In this document: positions 1-8,614 of the stretch, in pieces
Layout: every line of letters begins with the position of its first letter
Position numbering within the stretch: position 1 is the stretch's first letter
Assembly (NCBI RefSeq): GCF_004360225.1
Contig: NZ_SNUA01000012.1
Span: 19,859 to 83,858, forward strand
DNA from: Alcanivorax sp. 24
GTDB lineage: Bacteria; Pseudomonadota; Gammaproteobacteria; Pseudomonadales; Alcanivoracaceae
DNA: 64,000 bases
Reading direction: 5' to 3'
Made by a program: the position numbers and the translations under genes
The notes under the pieces: model-generated
Told to the model about the DNA's origin: nothing
Databases searched by the model: none
The model's input: the letters and a program-made list of their open reading frames with translations, nothing else

Positions 1-930
1 GCCGTGGGAGACCAGCTTGCTGGCGAATTCTCGCCCTTCGGCGTTGGCACATTCGCTTGCAAGCAAGCTTCCCACAGCGGCCTTGTAGAAAAGCCGTGGG
101 AGACCAGCTTGCTGGCGAACTCTCGCCCTTCGGCGTTGGCACATTCGCTTGCAAGCAAGCTTCCCACAGCGGCCTTGTAGAAAAGCCGTGGGAGGCCAGC
201 TTGCTGGCGAATTCTCTCCCTCCGGCGTTGACACATTCGCTTGCAAGCAAGCTTCCCACAGCGGCCTTGTAGAAAAGCCGTGGGGGACCAGCTTGTTGGC
301 GAACTCTCGCACTCCGGCGTTGGCGCATTCGCTTGCAAGCAAGCTTCCCACAGCGGCCTTGTAGAAACGCCGTGGGAGACCAGCTTGCTGGCGAATTCTC
401 GCCCTTCGGCGTTGGCACATTCGCTTGCAAGCAAGCTTCCCACAGCGGCCTTGTAGAAAAGCCGTGGGAGACCAGCTTGCTGGCGAACTCTCGCCCTTCG
501 GCGTTGGCACATTCGCTTGCAAGCAAGCTTCCCACAGCGGCCTTGTAGAAAAGCCGTGGGAGGCCAGCTTGCTGGCGAATTCTCTCCCTCCGGCGTTGAC
601 ACATTCGCTTGCAAGCAAGCTTCCCACAGCGGCCTTGTAGAAAAGCCGTGGGGGACCAGCTTGTTGGCGAACTCTCGCACTCCGGCGTTGGCGCATTCGC
701 TTGCAAGCAAGCTTCCCACAGCGGCCTTGTAGAAAAGCCGTGGGAGACCAGCTTGCTGGCGAATTCTCGCCCTTCGGCGTTGGCACATTCGCTTGCAAGC
801 AAGCTTCCCACAGCGGCCTTGTAGAAAAGCCGTGGGAGACCAGCTTGCTGGCGAATCCCGCCCCGGCGTTGGCGCATTCGCTTGCAAGCAAGCTTCCCAC
901 AGCGGCCTTGTAGAAAAGCCGTGGGAGCTT
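1..930. repeat. Tandem REPIN-like array 1 (92-bp unit, about 10 copies)
   Basis: The 92-bp unit repeats from base 1 (unit starts at 1, 93, 185, 277 and so on); the array probably extends beyond the window's left edge. Each unit holds an imperfect hairpin: an arm beginning TTCGCTTGCAAGC and running into TTCCCACAG, a short loop, then GTGGGA and CCAGCTTGCTGGCGAA. A spacer of about 20 bp separates hairpins. Units 1-4 recur nearly unchanged as units 5-8, giving a 368-bp higher-order period. The hairpin resembles Pseudomonas REP/REPIN sequences. The array lies just past the 3' end of the SDR gene. Short open frames in it are repeat artefacts. Confidence 0.93.
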
Positions 931-941
931 TAGCGCTACAA

Positions 942-1862
942 TCAGATCGGATCCCAGCTGAACACGTCGCCGCTGCGTTCCAGCGGATAGAAGGTGGACT
1001 TCAGCGCCGGGATGGCGTGATCGGCCACGGTTTCCGGGGTCCAGCCTTCGCCACGGTGCACGCTTTTGAGCGGACGGCTCTGGCCCATGACGAAGATCTC
1101 GTTGTTGCGCACGGAGAAGATCTGACCGCTGATGTCCTGGGCCTGATCCGAGGCCAGGAACACCACCAGCGGCGCGTTCTTGTCCGGGGTCATTTGCTTG
1201 AGTTTCTCCACCCGCGCTTTTTCTTCGTCGGTACGAGCGGGAATCGAGCTGGTCATGCGGCTCCAGGCGAATGGCGCGATGCAGTTGGAGCGCACACCGT
1301 AACGCTGCATGTCCAGAGCGATGGACTTGGACAGCGCGGCGATACCCAGTTTCGCGGCGGAGTAGTTGGCCTGGCCAAAGTTACCAATCAAACCGGACGT
1401 GCTGACGGTATGAATGTAGGCGCCGCTGTGTTGTTTGCGGAAAATTTCCGCGGCGGCACGGCTCACATAGAAAGTGCCGTTGAGGTGAACGTCCACCACC
1501 AGCCGCCACTCTTCCAATGACATTTTGTGGAACATGACGTCACGCAGTACGCCAGCGTTGTTGACCACCGCGTCGAGACGGCCGAAGTGGTCCTGGGCGC
1601 AATCGACGATGCGGCGCGCGCTGTCCCAGTCGGATACGCTGTCGGTGTTGATGACGCCTTCACCACCCAGCTCGCGCACCATGGCGAGGGTTTCTTCCGC
1701 AGGGCTTTGCGAGCCGCCTTCACCGGTCAGGGATACACCGATGTCGTTGATCACCACTTTGGCGCCAGCGGCGGCCGCCGCCAGAACATAGGCGCGGCCG
1801 ACACCGCCACCACCACCGGTGACGATAACAACTTTGTCTTCCAGCATGGGTTGTTGTGCCAT
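942..1862 (-). CDS. SDR-family 3-hydroxyacyl-CoA dehydrogenase, 17-beta-HSD4-like
   Basis: This 306-residue short-chain dehydrogenase probably oxidises a 3-hydroxyacyl-CoA with NAD(P). It has a Rossmann TGGGGGVG motif at 15-22, NNAG at 101-104, a serine-rich VSTSG stretch near 153-157 and catalytic YSAAK at 167-171. The glycine-rich loop and C-terminal extension to about 300 residues resemble the dehydrogenase domain of peroxisomal multifunctional enzyme 2 rather than FabG (about 245). It is the last gene of a minus-strand operon, 27 bp after the ACAD gene. With the MaoC hydratase of the same operon it would complete an (R)-hydroxyacyl route; that pairing is inference. Confidence 0.85.
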   Translation of the reverse strand: MAQQPMLEDKVVIVTGGGGGVGRAYVLAAAAAGAKVVINDIGVSLTGEGGSQSPAEETLAMVRELGGEGVINTDSVSDWDSARRIVDCAQDHFGRLDAVVNNAGVLRDVMFHKMSLEEWRLVVDVHLNGTFYVSRAAAEIFRKQHSGAYIHTVSTSGLIGNFGQANYSAAKLGIAALSKSIALDMQRYGVRSNCIAPFAWSRMTSSIPARTDEEKARVEKLKQMTPDKNAPLVVFLASDQAQDISGQIFSVRNNEIFVMGQSRPLKSVHRGEGWTPETVADHAIPALKSTFYPLERSGDVFSWDPI

Positions 1863-1889
1863 GATTTCTCTCCCGTTGATACTTTGGTC

Positions 1890-3047
1890 TCAGGACGGCA
1901 GCCCGAGAACGTGTTTGGCCAGAATGTTGCGTTGAATTTCGTTACTGCCACCGTAGATGGTGGTGGGCCGCGACTGGATGAAAATCCCCGCCGGATGCAG
2001 ATCCGGATCACCGGGCAGCGGCTCCAGGGTGCCGGAGTCCTCACCGGCGGTGAGCAACGCCAGTTCGCTGATGCGTTGATACAACTCGGACTGGTGCACT
2101 TTCAGCATGGAGACGTCCGGCCCCAGGGACTCGCCGCGTTTCAACTGATCCGCGTAGTGCTCGTAAAGCGCTTTGTGGCAATCCAGGTCCATCGCCAGAG
2201 TGGTGTAACGGTCCTGGAACAGGGGGTCGTTCCAAACACCGAGCCGGCGCGCCAGACGCTCCACCCGCACCAGGGCGTTGGAAGATTGCTTCGGCGAGCC
2301 GAGGAAAATCCGTTCGAAGCCGAGCAGCGCCTTGGCCATGCTCCAGCCCTTGTTGACCTCGCCCACCAGATTGGCCTTCGGCACGCGCACGTCGGTGAAG
2401 AACACTTCGGCGAATTCGGCCTGGCGTTCCAGATTGGGAATCGGCCGCACTTCAATACCGGGGCTGTCCATCGGCACCAGCAGGAAGCTGATGCCTTGCT
2501 GCGGCTTGCCTTCACGGCTGGTGCGCACCAACACGAAGATCCAGTTGGCCTCGGTGGCCATGGTGGTCCAGATTTTCTGGCCGTTGATTACCCATTCGTC
2601 ACCATCGAGCAGCGCTTCAGTGCGCAGGCCCGCCAGGTCGGAGCCGGCGTTGGGCTCGGAATAACCCTGGCACCAGATGTGCTCGCCGTTAATGATCTTC
2701 GGCAGAAAGTGCGCTTTCTGCTCGTCGCTGCCGTAACGGATCAGCAGCGGACCGAGCATAGTGATGCCGGAGTCCGGCAGACGGGCGCAGCCGTAATTTT
2801 CCATCTCCTCCATCATCGCCAGCTGCTTGCCGGCGCTGAGACCCATACCGCCGTGCTCGGCGGGCCAACCCGGTGCCAGCCAGCCTTTTTCCGACAGCTT
2901 CTGGTACCAGGGGCGGCAGGGGCCGATACCCAACCGGTACGGCGGATTACGGATTTCCTCCGGATAGTTTTGTTCCAGCCAGCGGCGCACCATGACACGG
3001 AAGTCCTGGTCGCTCATGCTGTTGTAGTCGGTGTTTTGCTCAGCCAT
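1890..3047 (-). CDS. Acyl-CoA dehydrogenase (ACAD)
   Basis: This 385-residue FAD-dependent acyl-CoA dehydrogenase has the usual family length. The N-terminal helical domain is followed by the WCQGYSEPNAGSDLA segment and a TNW/WTT flavin-contact region. The C-terminus carries YGGSNEIQRNILAK, typical of the family. It introduces the trans-2 double bond in an acyl-CoA and passes electrons to ETF. It is two bases from the preceding enoyl-CoA isomerase-like gene, so the two are co-transcribed. It is probably a partner or paralogue of the ACAD at 3814-4899; paired ACADs often form heteromers on bulky acyl-CoAs (inference). A start at residue 11 is also possible. Confidence 0.9.
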   Translation of the reverse strand: MAEQNTDYNSMSDQDFRVMVRRWLEQNYPEEIRNPPYRLGIGPCRPWYQKLSEKGWLAPGWPAEHGGMGLSAGKQLAMMEEMENYGCARLPDSGITMLGPLLIRYGSDEQKAHFLPKIINGEHIWCQGYSEPNAGSDLAGLRTEALLDGDEWVINGQKIWTTMATEANWIFVLVRTSREGKPQQGISFLLVPMDSPGIEVRPIPNLERQAEFAEVFFTDVRVPKANLVGEVNKGWSMAKALLGFERIFLGSPKQSSNALVRVERLARRLGVWNDPLFQDRYTTLAMDLDCHKALYEHYADQLKRGESLGPDVSMLKVHQSELYQRISELALLTAGEDSGTLEPLPGDPDLHPAGIFIQSRPTTIYGGSNEIQRNILAKHVLGLPS

Positions 3048-3049
3048 GT

Positions 3050-3814
3050 TCAGTTACCTCCGAAACGGGGTGCGCGTTTTTCGGCGAAGGCGGCTTTGCC
3101 TTCCTGGTGGTCGGCGCTGATCAGCAATTGGCTCTGCCAATCCACCTCACGGGTGAAGGCCCATTCCAACTGACCGGCGAGCATGGCCTTGGTGGCGGCC
3201 ACCGCCAGCGGTGCCTGATCGTTCAGGGCCTCGGCCTGTTGCAAGGCGGCTTGCAGGGACTGGCCGGCCTCCACCATGCTGTCCACCACACCCAGGCTCA
3301 GGGCCTCGGCGGCTTCCAGCCGCTGGTTGTACATCAGGATCTGACGCGCGCGAGCCATGCCGACCCGGGACGGCAAGGTGTGAAACAATCCCAGATCCGC
3401 GGCCAATCCCACTTTGCCAAAGCCCGATTGAAAGCGGGCGTTGTCCGCAGCGATCACCGTGTCGCAGGCCATCGCCAGGGAAAAACCGGCGCCCACCGCC
3501 CAGCCTTCCACGGCGGCGATCAGCGGTTTGCCCATGGTCAGCATCTGCTGCACCAGGCGGGTATTGCGGCGCATGCGGGTGCGGGCACTGGCCAGTTGGG
3601 TTTCGTTCATTTGGCCGATGTCGCCGCCGGCACAGAAGGTGCCTTCGGCGCCGGTGATCACCACGCAACGCACCCCGGCGTCCTGCTCCGCCGCCAGCAA
3701 GGCGTCATAGAGCTCGGCGCGCATTTCCATGGAGAGCGCGTTTTTACGGGCCGGCGCATTGAACGTGAGCACCTGGCAGTTGCCTTCACGGCGAGACAGC
3801 AAGGGACCGCTCAT
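3050..3814 (-). CDS. Crotonase-family protein, probably enoyl-CoA isomerase (PaaG-like)
   Basis: This 254-residue crotonase-fold protein has oxyanion-hole segments FCAGGD (60-65) and GWAVGAG (104-110). The two glutamates that catalyse hydration in classical enoyl-CoA hydratase are absent: their positions hold Ser112 and, by my alignment, Phe132. An aspartate, Asp140, occupies the position used by PaaG and other enoyl/dienoyl isomerases. I therefore infer double-bond isomerase rather than hydratase activity. The stop and start overlap or abut both neighbours, placing it firmly in the operon. Confidence 0.82.
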   Translation of the reverse strand: MSGPLLSRREGNCQVLTFNAPARKNALSMEMRAELYDALLAAEQDAGVRCVVITGAEGTFCAGGDIGQMNETQLASARTRMRRNTRLVQQMLTMGKPLIAAVEGWAVGAGFSLAMACDTVIAADNARFQSGFGKVGLAADLGLFHTLPSRVGMARARQILMYNQRLEAAEALSLGVVDSMVEAGQSLQAALQQAEALNDQAPLAVAATKAMLAGQLEWAFTREVDWQSQLLISADHQEGKAAFAEKRAPRFGGN

Positions 3815-4899
3815 CAGGCGTCCTCCTCATCGATCAGTGACATGAAACGGCGTTTGTGGCCGTCGACACCGCCAAAACGGTTGAGCAGCACCAGCACCTT
3901 GCGCGGGAACAAACCGATGTCGGCTTCGTCGGTGTAACCGATGCCGCCGTGGAACTGCACTGCTTCGCGGGTCACCAGCATGGCGGCGGTGGAGGCTTTT
4001 ACCCGGGCGGTGGACACGGCGCGGCGAATGCGTTCGATGGGGAATTCCTGATCGATGGCGCGGGCGGCGCTGGTGACCATGGCGCGCGTCAGTTCGATCT
4101 GGATTTTCAGGTCCACGGCGCGATGCTGCAGGGCCTGGAAACTGCCGATTTCCTTACCGAACTGACGGCGGATTTTCAGATAGGAGAGGGTTTCATCGAA
4201 CGCCGCCTGCATCACACCCAGCAGGTAGGCGGCACACCCCAGGGTGGCGTCTTCCAGCGCGGCGTCCACATCAACGCTGCTCACCAATTCCCGCACCGGC
4301 GTGTTATTGAACTTCACGGTGGCGACGTGGGAACCGTCCTGCTGCAACTGACGTTCCAGGGTCAGCCCGGCGGCGTCCTTGTCCACCAGCGCCAGCCCCT
4401 GGTCGCACATCACCAGGAAGGCATCGGCGGCGCTGGCCAGGGCCACCCGGCGCACTTCACCATCCAGAGCGTTATCACGGCACACCGGCGGCGGATCCCT
4501 GTCTTCCGTATTTAAAGGAAGACCGATACCCGCCGGCAGAATCAACTGCTCGCCCTGGATCTGCGCGGTGGCGGCGTCTTGCGGCAACAGCGCGGCAGTG
4601 AGCGCGCCTTCGATCAACGGCTCCGGCACCAGGCCTTTGCCCAGTTCCTCCAGCAACGCCACGTATTCCAGCATGCCCAGGCCGGCGCCGCCTTTTTCTT
4701 CCGGCACGCGCAGGCCGGTCCAGCCCATTTCACAGAATTCCCGCCAGATCGCGGGATCCAGGCCGAGGTCGCTGTAGCGGGTTTTGCGGGCCCGTTCCAA
4801 AGCGCCGTGGCGGGACACCAACGTCACCGCGCTGTCGCGGATCATCCGCACCTGTTCTTCCCGCGCCTCGAGGTCCTCTTGGGTCCATTCGATGGTCAT
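3814..4899 (-). CDS. Acyl-CoA dehydrogenase, divergent FadE-type subunit
   Basis: This is a 361-residue acyl-CoA dehydrogenase-family protein. The start at 4899 (MTIEWTQEDL) is chosen because GGGAGAG lies just upstream. A longer frame to 4974 would translate the CGCTTGCA microsatellite as CKRASVQA repeats and is rejected. The protein has the FHGGIGYT motif of ACADs near its C-terminus but is shorter and more divergent than its operon neighbour. It overlaps the isomerase-like gene by one base. It may form a heteromer with the ACAD at 1890-3047, as described for alpha2-beta2 ACADs of sterol catabolism; that is inference. Confidence 0.85.
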   Translation of the reverse strand: MTIEWTQEDLEAREEQVRMIRDSAVTLVSRHGALERARKTRYSDLGLDPAIWREFCEMGWTGLRVPEEKGGAGLGMLEYVALLEELGKGLVPEPLIEGALTAALLPQDAATAQIQGEQLILPAGIGLPLNTEDRDPPPVCRDNALDGEVRRVALASAADAFLVMCDQGLALVDKDAAGLTLERQLQQDGSHVATVKFNNTPVRELVSSVDVDAALEDATLGCAAYLLGVMQAAFDETLSYLKIRRQFGKEIGSFQALQHRAVDLKIQIELTRAMVTSAARAIDQEFPIERIRRAVSTARVKASTAAMLVTREAVQFHGGIGYTDEADIGLFPRKVLVLLNRFGGVDGHKRRFMSLIDEEDA

Positions 4900-4926
4900 T
4901 GTTCTCTCCCGAATTGATTGAGTACC

Positions 4927-5099
4927 GCTTGCACGCTTGCACGCTTGCACGCTTGCACGCTTGCACGCTTGCACGCTTGCACGCTTGCACGCAGATAATG
5001 GCGTCGCCTCGTCACTGCCCTGTCAACACCTATTAAACAAGTAGAGAGCGGCCCACGCCCGCCGCCTTATTTGCGTGCAAGCGTGTTGCGTGTAAGCGG
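4927..5099. repeat. Short-word repeat element A (8-bp words with inverted right end)
   Basis: Eight perfect copies of GCTTGCAC occupy 4927-4990. A core of about 80 bp follows, then a right end at about 5073-5099. Read on the minus strand, the right end splits into the words CGCTTACA, CGCAACA and CGCTTGCA. The element therefore has a tandem block at one end and inverted words at the other. Its core is visibly related to that of the element at 9474-9640. It separates two co-directional minus-strand genes of the acyl-CoA operon. Confidence 0.85.
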
Positions 5100-5108
5100 T
5101 TCATATCG

Positions 5109-5963
5109 TCAAACAAAATCCAGCTTGCCGTTGTTCACCACCACCACGTCACGCTCCACCACCCGGGCACGGAAGGAACCGTCGCGCCAGATTTCGGTGC
5201 GGATGGTCTCGCCCGGAAAGACCGGCGAGGAGAAGCGCAGCGACATCGCTTTCAGGCGGTCTTCCTGGTAATCCACCAGTTCACGGAACAGCGCATGAAA
5301 AACCACGCCAAGGGTGCACAGGCCGTGCAGGATCGGACGCGGATAGCCCGCGGCCTCGGCGGTGGCGGGATTGGAATGCAGCGGGTTGTCGTCACCGTTG
5401 AGGCGGTAATACAGCGCCTGTTCGGGACGGGTGGGCAGATCCACGCTGATGTCCGGCTCGCTGTCCGGCAGGGTGTGCACCGCGTGCAGCGGTTCGCTGT
5501 CGCCGCCGAATCCGCCCTGCCCGCGCAGTACCGTGGTCATGCCGGCGGTGGCCAGCAGGTCGCCGTTGCCGTCGCGCAGTTCTTTATCGCTGTACATCAG
5601 CGCGTTGTTGCCCTTGTCCACCACACCAGTGACCCGGGTGTTGCCTACCACCTCGCCGGACACCGGCAAAGGCTTGTGCCATTGAATGCGCTGTTCCCCG
5701 TGCACCACACGCACCGCATCAATGCCGGTGTCGTCACGGGCGACCCAGAAACCGGGATGGCCAAGTACCACCGCGATGCTCGGCAACGCACTGAAATCAC
5801 GGGCGGAATCGACGAATTTCAGTTGTTTTTCGTCCAGGGGATCGGTACCCACACTGACGGACAACGCATAGAACGCGGTGTCCTTTTCGGTCAGCGTCTG
5901 GCGCACCTCGGGGATCGGGTAATTGAGCAAATGTTGCGGATCGATAGCCATGGGCCTGCTCAC
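5109..5963 (-). CDS. MaoC-type (R)-enoyl-CoA hydratase (hydratase 2)
   Basis: This protein of about 284 residues hydrates trans-2-enoyl-CoA to the (R)-3-hydroxyacyl-CoA. The hydratase-2 signature YRLNGDDNPLH is present at about 186-196, with catalytic Asp191 and His196, followed by HGLCTLG. The length equals a double-hotdog enzyme like the hydratase domain of peroxisomal MFE-2. The GTG start at 5963 overlaps the TGA of the upstream synthetase gene by 4 bp; an ATG at 5951 is the alternative. Its partner dehydrogenase is probably the SDR at 942-1862. Confidence 0.9.
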   Translation of the reverse strand: MSRPMAIDPQHLLNYPIPEVRQTLTEKDTAFYALSVSVGTDPLDEKQLKFVDSARDFSALPSIAVVLGHPGFWVARDDTGIDAVRVVHGEQRIQWHKPLPVSGEVVGNTRVTGVVDKGNNALMYSDKELRDGNGDLLATAGMTTVLRGQGGFGGDSEPLHAVHTLPDSEPDISVDLPTRPEQALYYRLNGDDNPLHSNPATAEAAGYPRPILHGLCTLGVVFHALFRELVDYQEDRLKAMSLRFSSPVFPGETIRTEIWRDGSFRARVVERDVVVVNNGKLDFV

Positions 5964-8107
5964 TTTTGTTCGTTCAATGGGTCTGTTTTTATTTGAATCA
6001 CCGCATCGGCGGCGAAGGCACTCTGCCCTTCGGGCATGGCGAAAACCGGATTGAGATCAATGGAATCCAGACGCTCTCCGGCGCCAACCGCGAAGCGGGA
6101 CAAATTGGCGAGCACTTCCGACAACGCATCCAGATCCACCGGAGCGCGACCGCGGGCACCTTGCAACAGCGGCGCGCCCTTGATCGACAGAATCAGATCG
6201 CGGGCTTCCTCGCGGTCGAACGGGCAACGGCGGAACACCACGTCCTTGAGTACTTCGACGAAAATGCCGCCGAGGCCGAACACCGCCACCGGACCGAACT
6301 GTGGATCGCGCTGGATGCCCATGAAGCATTCCACACCGCCGACGATCTGCCGGGCCACCAGCACCCCATCCAGTTTCGCGTTCGGGACATGGCGTTCGGC
6401 ATTGTCCAACAGTGTCTGGAAGCCTTCGCGCACGGCGTCCGCGTCAGCAACATTCAACAGCACCCCACCGATTTCGGATTTGTGCACGATGTCGGCGGAG
6501 GCGATCTTCATCACCACCGGGAAGCCGATTTGTTCGGCGTAGGCAGCGGCCTCCTCGGCGCTGTCGAGCCCTTTTTCCGGCACCGCCGGAATGCCGTGCG
6601 CGGCCAGCAACTGTTTGGCTTCGGCTTCGCCGGGGGTGGCTTCCGGCAAGGTTACCGGTGGCACCGCTTCCCGTAGCGGCAAAGGCCGGGCGAAGGCATC
6701 GCCCAACCGGCCCATGGCCTTGATCACTTTCACCGCGTCGGTGGGGTCTTCCATCAATACAAAACCGGCCTCTTCATAGGGCCGGTTTTGCTCCGGTTCG
6801 CCGATCAGAGACATCACGAACAGACGATCCGGATGCGCGTCCTTCACTTTTTTCAGTTCCGCGCACAGCTTCGGCGCCACCGACGGCACCGTGCCGGCCT
6901 GGCTGAAGAACGCCATCACCGAAGCGTAGCCGCCATCGGACACCATGCGCTCACCGAAGGTGCCAACCAGGGTCAGGTCGTTGAGCACCTGGGCGGTGCA
7001 GTCCACCGGGTTGATCGGAGAACAGAACGGCACGGCGCTTTTCAGATCGGCCTGGGCCGGTTCCGGCATGGGGGGCATCGGCAGGTCCAGTTGCTCGGCC
7101 AGGTCGCTGACGATGATGCCGGCGCCGCCACTGATAGTGAGCATGCCGAGGGAATTGTTGGCCGGGTAAATGCGGCGGGTGGCGGTATAGGCCACGTCCA
7201 GCAGTTCGGCGCTGCTCTCCACGCGGATCACCGCGTAGTCCGCCAGCATCGCGTCGAATACCCGGTCGTCACCGGCCAGGGCGGCGGTGTGAGACATGGC
7301 CGCTTTCTGGCCCAGGGCGCTGCGGCCCACTTTCTGCAGAATCACCGGTTTGCGCGCGGCGTGGGCGGCTTCCAGCGCGGCGATGAACGAGTCCACATCG
7401 CGCACTGCTTCGGCGTAGGCCATCACCACATCGATGTCCGGGTTCTCCACCATCCAGCCGATCGCTTCGCCCAGGGTGACATCGCATTCGTTGCCGGTGG
7501 CGGCGCAGATCGGCGTGCCCAACCCGCGTGCCCGTGCCAGCCCCAAAAGGTGCGCGCCGTAAGCGCCGGACTGGGAGGCGATGCCGATGCGACCCGGCAG
7601 CGGAAAGCCGCGTTCCAGGCCGGACATGAAGCTGCCGAAGAAGCCGATGGTGCTGTTGAAGGCGCCAGCGGTATTGGGGCCGAGCAGGCGCATGCCGTGA
7701 CGGCGCGCGGTGTCCAGCAATTGCCGCTGCAGCGCTTCGCCCTCCGCCCCCACTTCGCTGAAGCCAGACGAGAAAATAATGGCGCTGCGTCCGCCCCTGC
7801 GGCCCAGGGCATCCACGGTGTCCACTACATGCGCGGCCGGCACCGCCACCACCGAGGCGTCCGGCGCTTCCGGCAGATCATCAATGCGGGCGTAGGCCGG
7901 CAGCCCCTGGATCTCGCTGCGCTTCGGGTTCACCGGCATCACCCGGCCCTGGAATTCACCGCGCAGCATGTAGCTTACCGGCCGGCCACCGATGCGGGTG
8001 GCGTCGGCGGACGCCCCCACCACCGCCACGGAACGTGGCTGCAACAGCGGCGTTAGTGAAGCGAACCGGCCCTTGGCGGTACCGCTCGTGTTGGTGTGGT
8101 CTTGCAT
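5960..8107 (-). CDS. Acetate--CoA ligase family protein (ADP-forming acyl-CoA synthetase)
   Basis: This 715-residue protein joins the alpha and beta parts of NDP-forming acyl-CoA synthetases. A CoA-binding Rossmann domain (VAVVGAS near residue 27) comes first. A ligase domain with the SHTAALAG segment, where the family's phospho-histidine lies, follows. The C-terminal third is an ATP-grasp domain. It would activate a carboxylic acid to feed the downstream genes. The start at 8107 is supported by AAAGGAG about 9 bases upstream; the open frame beyond it runs through an intergenic inverted repeat and is not coding. It is the promoter-proximal gene of the operon, divergent from the IclR gene. Confidence 0.88.
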   Translation of the reverse strand: MQDHTNTSGTAKGRFASLTPLLQPRSVAVVGASADATRIGGRPVSYMLRGEFQGRVMPVNPKRSEIQGLPAYARIDDLPEAPDASVVAVPAAHVVDTVDALGRRGGRSAIIFSSGFSEVGAEGEALQRQLLDTARRHGMRLLGPNTAGAFNSTIGFFGSFMSGLERGFPLPGRIGIASQSGAYGAHLLGLARARGLGTPICAATGNECDVTLGEAIGWMVENPDIDVVMAYAEAVRDVDSFIAALEAAHAARKPVILQKVGRSALGQKAAMSHTAALAGDDRVFDAMLADYAVIRVESSAELLDVAYTATRRIYPANNSLGMLTISGGAGIIVSDLAEQLDLPMPPMPEPAQADLKSAVPFCSPINPVDCTAQVLNDLTLVGTFGERMVSDGGYASVMAFFSQAGTVPSVAPKLCAELKKVKDAHPDRLFVMSLIGEPEQNRPYEEAGFVLMEDPTDAVKVIKAMGRLGDAFARPLPLREAVPPVTLPEATPGEAEAKQLLAAHGIPAVPEKGLDSAEEAAAYAEQIGFPVVMKIASADIVHKSEIGGVLLNVADADAVREGFQTLLDNAERHVPNAKLDGVLVARQIVGGVECFMGIQRDPQFGPVAVFGLGGIFVEVLKDVVFRRCPFDREEARDLILSIKGAPLLQGARGRAPVDLDALSEVLANLSRFAVGAGERLDSIDLNPVFAMPEGQSAFAADAVIQIKTDPLNEQK

Positions 8108-8160
8108 CACCGCAAGCTCCTTTCTGGTCCGGCTATTGCCGGGGCCTCTGAAAAACACCC

Positions 8161-8245
8161 CGTCATCCCGGACTTGACCCGGGATCTCCCTCTGCTCGGC
8201 GTATGGCTTCGTGGAAGGAGATGCCGGATCGAGTCCGGCATGACG
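8161..8245. repeat. Dispersed inverted repeat of the CGTCATCCCGGA class
   Basis: Two imperfectly complementary arms of about 29 bp (8161-8189 starting CGTCATCCCGGACTTGACCC and 8217-8245 ending GAGTCCGGCATGACG) flank a 27-bp loop. Very similar palindromic intergenic repeats occur in many proteobacteria; in translation they give the familiar GLDPAS-type peptide. No transposase is nearby. The element lies in the 507-bp divergent region between the acyl-CoA operon and the iclR-type gene. The rest of that region (8246-8570) shows nothing I can assign. Confidence 0.8.
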
Positions 8246-8571
8246 CTTTTCGAGGTTCCCCGGATTTTCTTGTTGAAAGGCTGACCCGGGAGATCGACCC
8301 CGCCACCTCCGGCGACAAAGCCGCCGGGGTGCAGGGGGTTTTCCCAGGTGAGCGCTTGGGAAACGGGGTACAGCGATCTCGGCGACGGTTGCGCGGGAGC
8401 GGGCTATCCGGGCCGGGACCGGCGCCGGGACAAGCGGTATAGTGACAACGTGGCCGGAACCGGCCATCGAGGGCATGCTCATCACCCTGCTCTCCCACTT
8501 TGTTGTTCTGTGCCGTGGTTTCGAAAACGGCGCCGGGTCGTTGCCCGGGCCGGAATTGCGGTTTATGGTAG

Positions 8572-8606
8572 ATTCACCATTCTGAATGTCAATCCTTATT
8601 GTGAAT
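8572..8606. promoter_or_regulatory. Putative operator upstream of the IclR-type gene
   Basis: An inverted pair ATTCAC (8572-8577) and GTGAAT (8601-8606) encloses a smaller palindrome ATTCTGAAT (8579-8587), ending 8 bases before the ATG of the regulator. IclR proteins commonly bind short palindromes overlapping their own promoter, so this is the natural candidate for autoregulation and control of the divergent acyl-CoA operon. The assignment rests on position and symmetry only. Confidence 0.45.
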
Positions 8607-8614
8607 GAAAATCC

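Noticed and set aside
1..930. CRISPR array
   Set aside because: Repeat and spacer parts are equally conserved, units are 92 bp, and no cas gene is present. It is a tandem hairpin array.
3050..3814. Classical enoyl-CoA hydratase
   Set aside because: Both catalytic glutamates are replaced (Ser112 and Phe132), so I annotate it as isomerase-like instead.
4900..4990. N-terminal extension of the ACAD gene (CKRASVQA peptide repeats)
   Set aside because: The extension is the microsatellite read in frame. GGGAGAG marks the start at 4899.
8161..8245. Insertion sequence remnant or MITE with transposase
   Set aside because: No transposase, target duplication or known terminal repeat is visible. It is a known class of intergenic palindrome.
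8108..8485. 126-residue N-terminal extension of the acyl-CoA synthetase
   Set aside because: It runs through a dispersed inverted repeat. A strong AAAGGAG site and the family's normal N-terminus support 8107.
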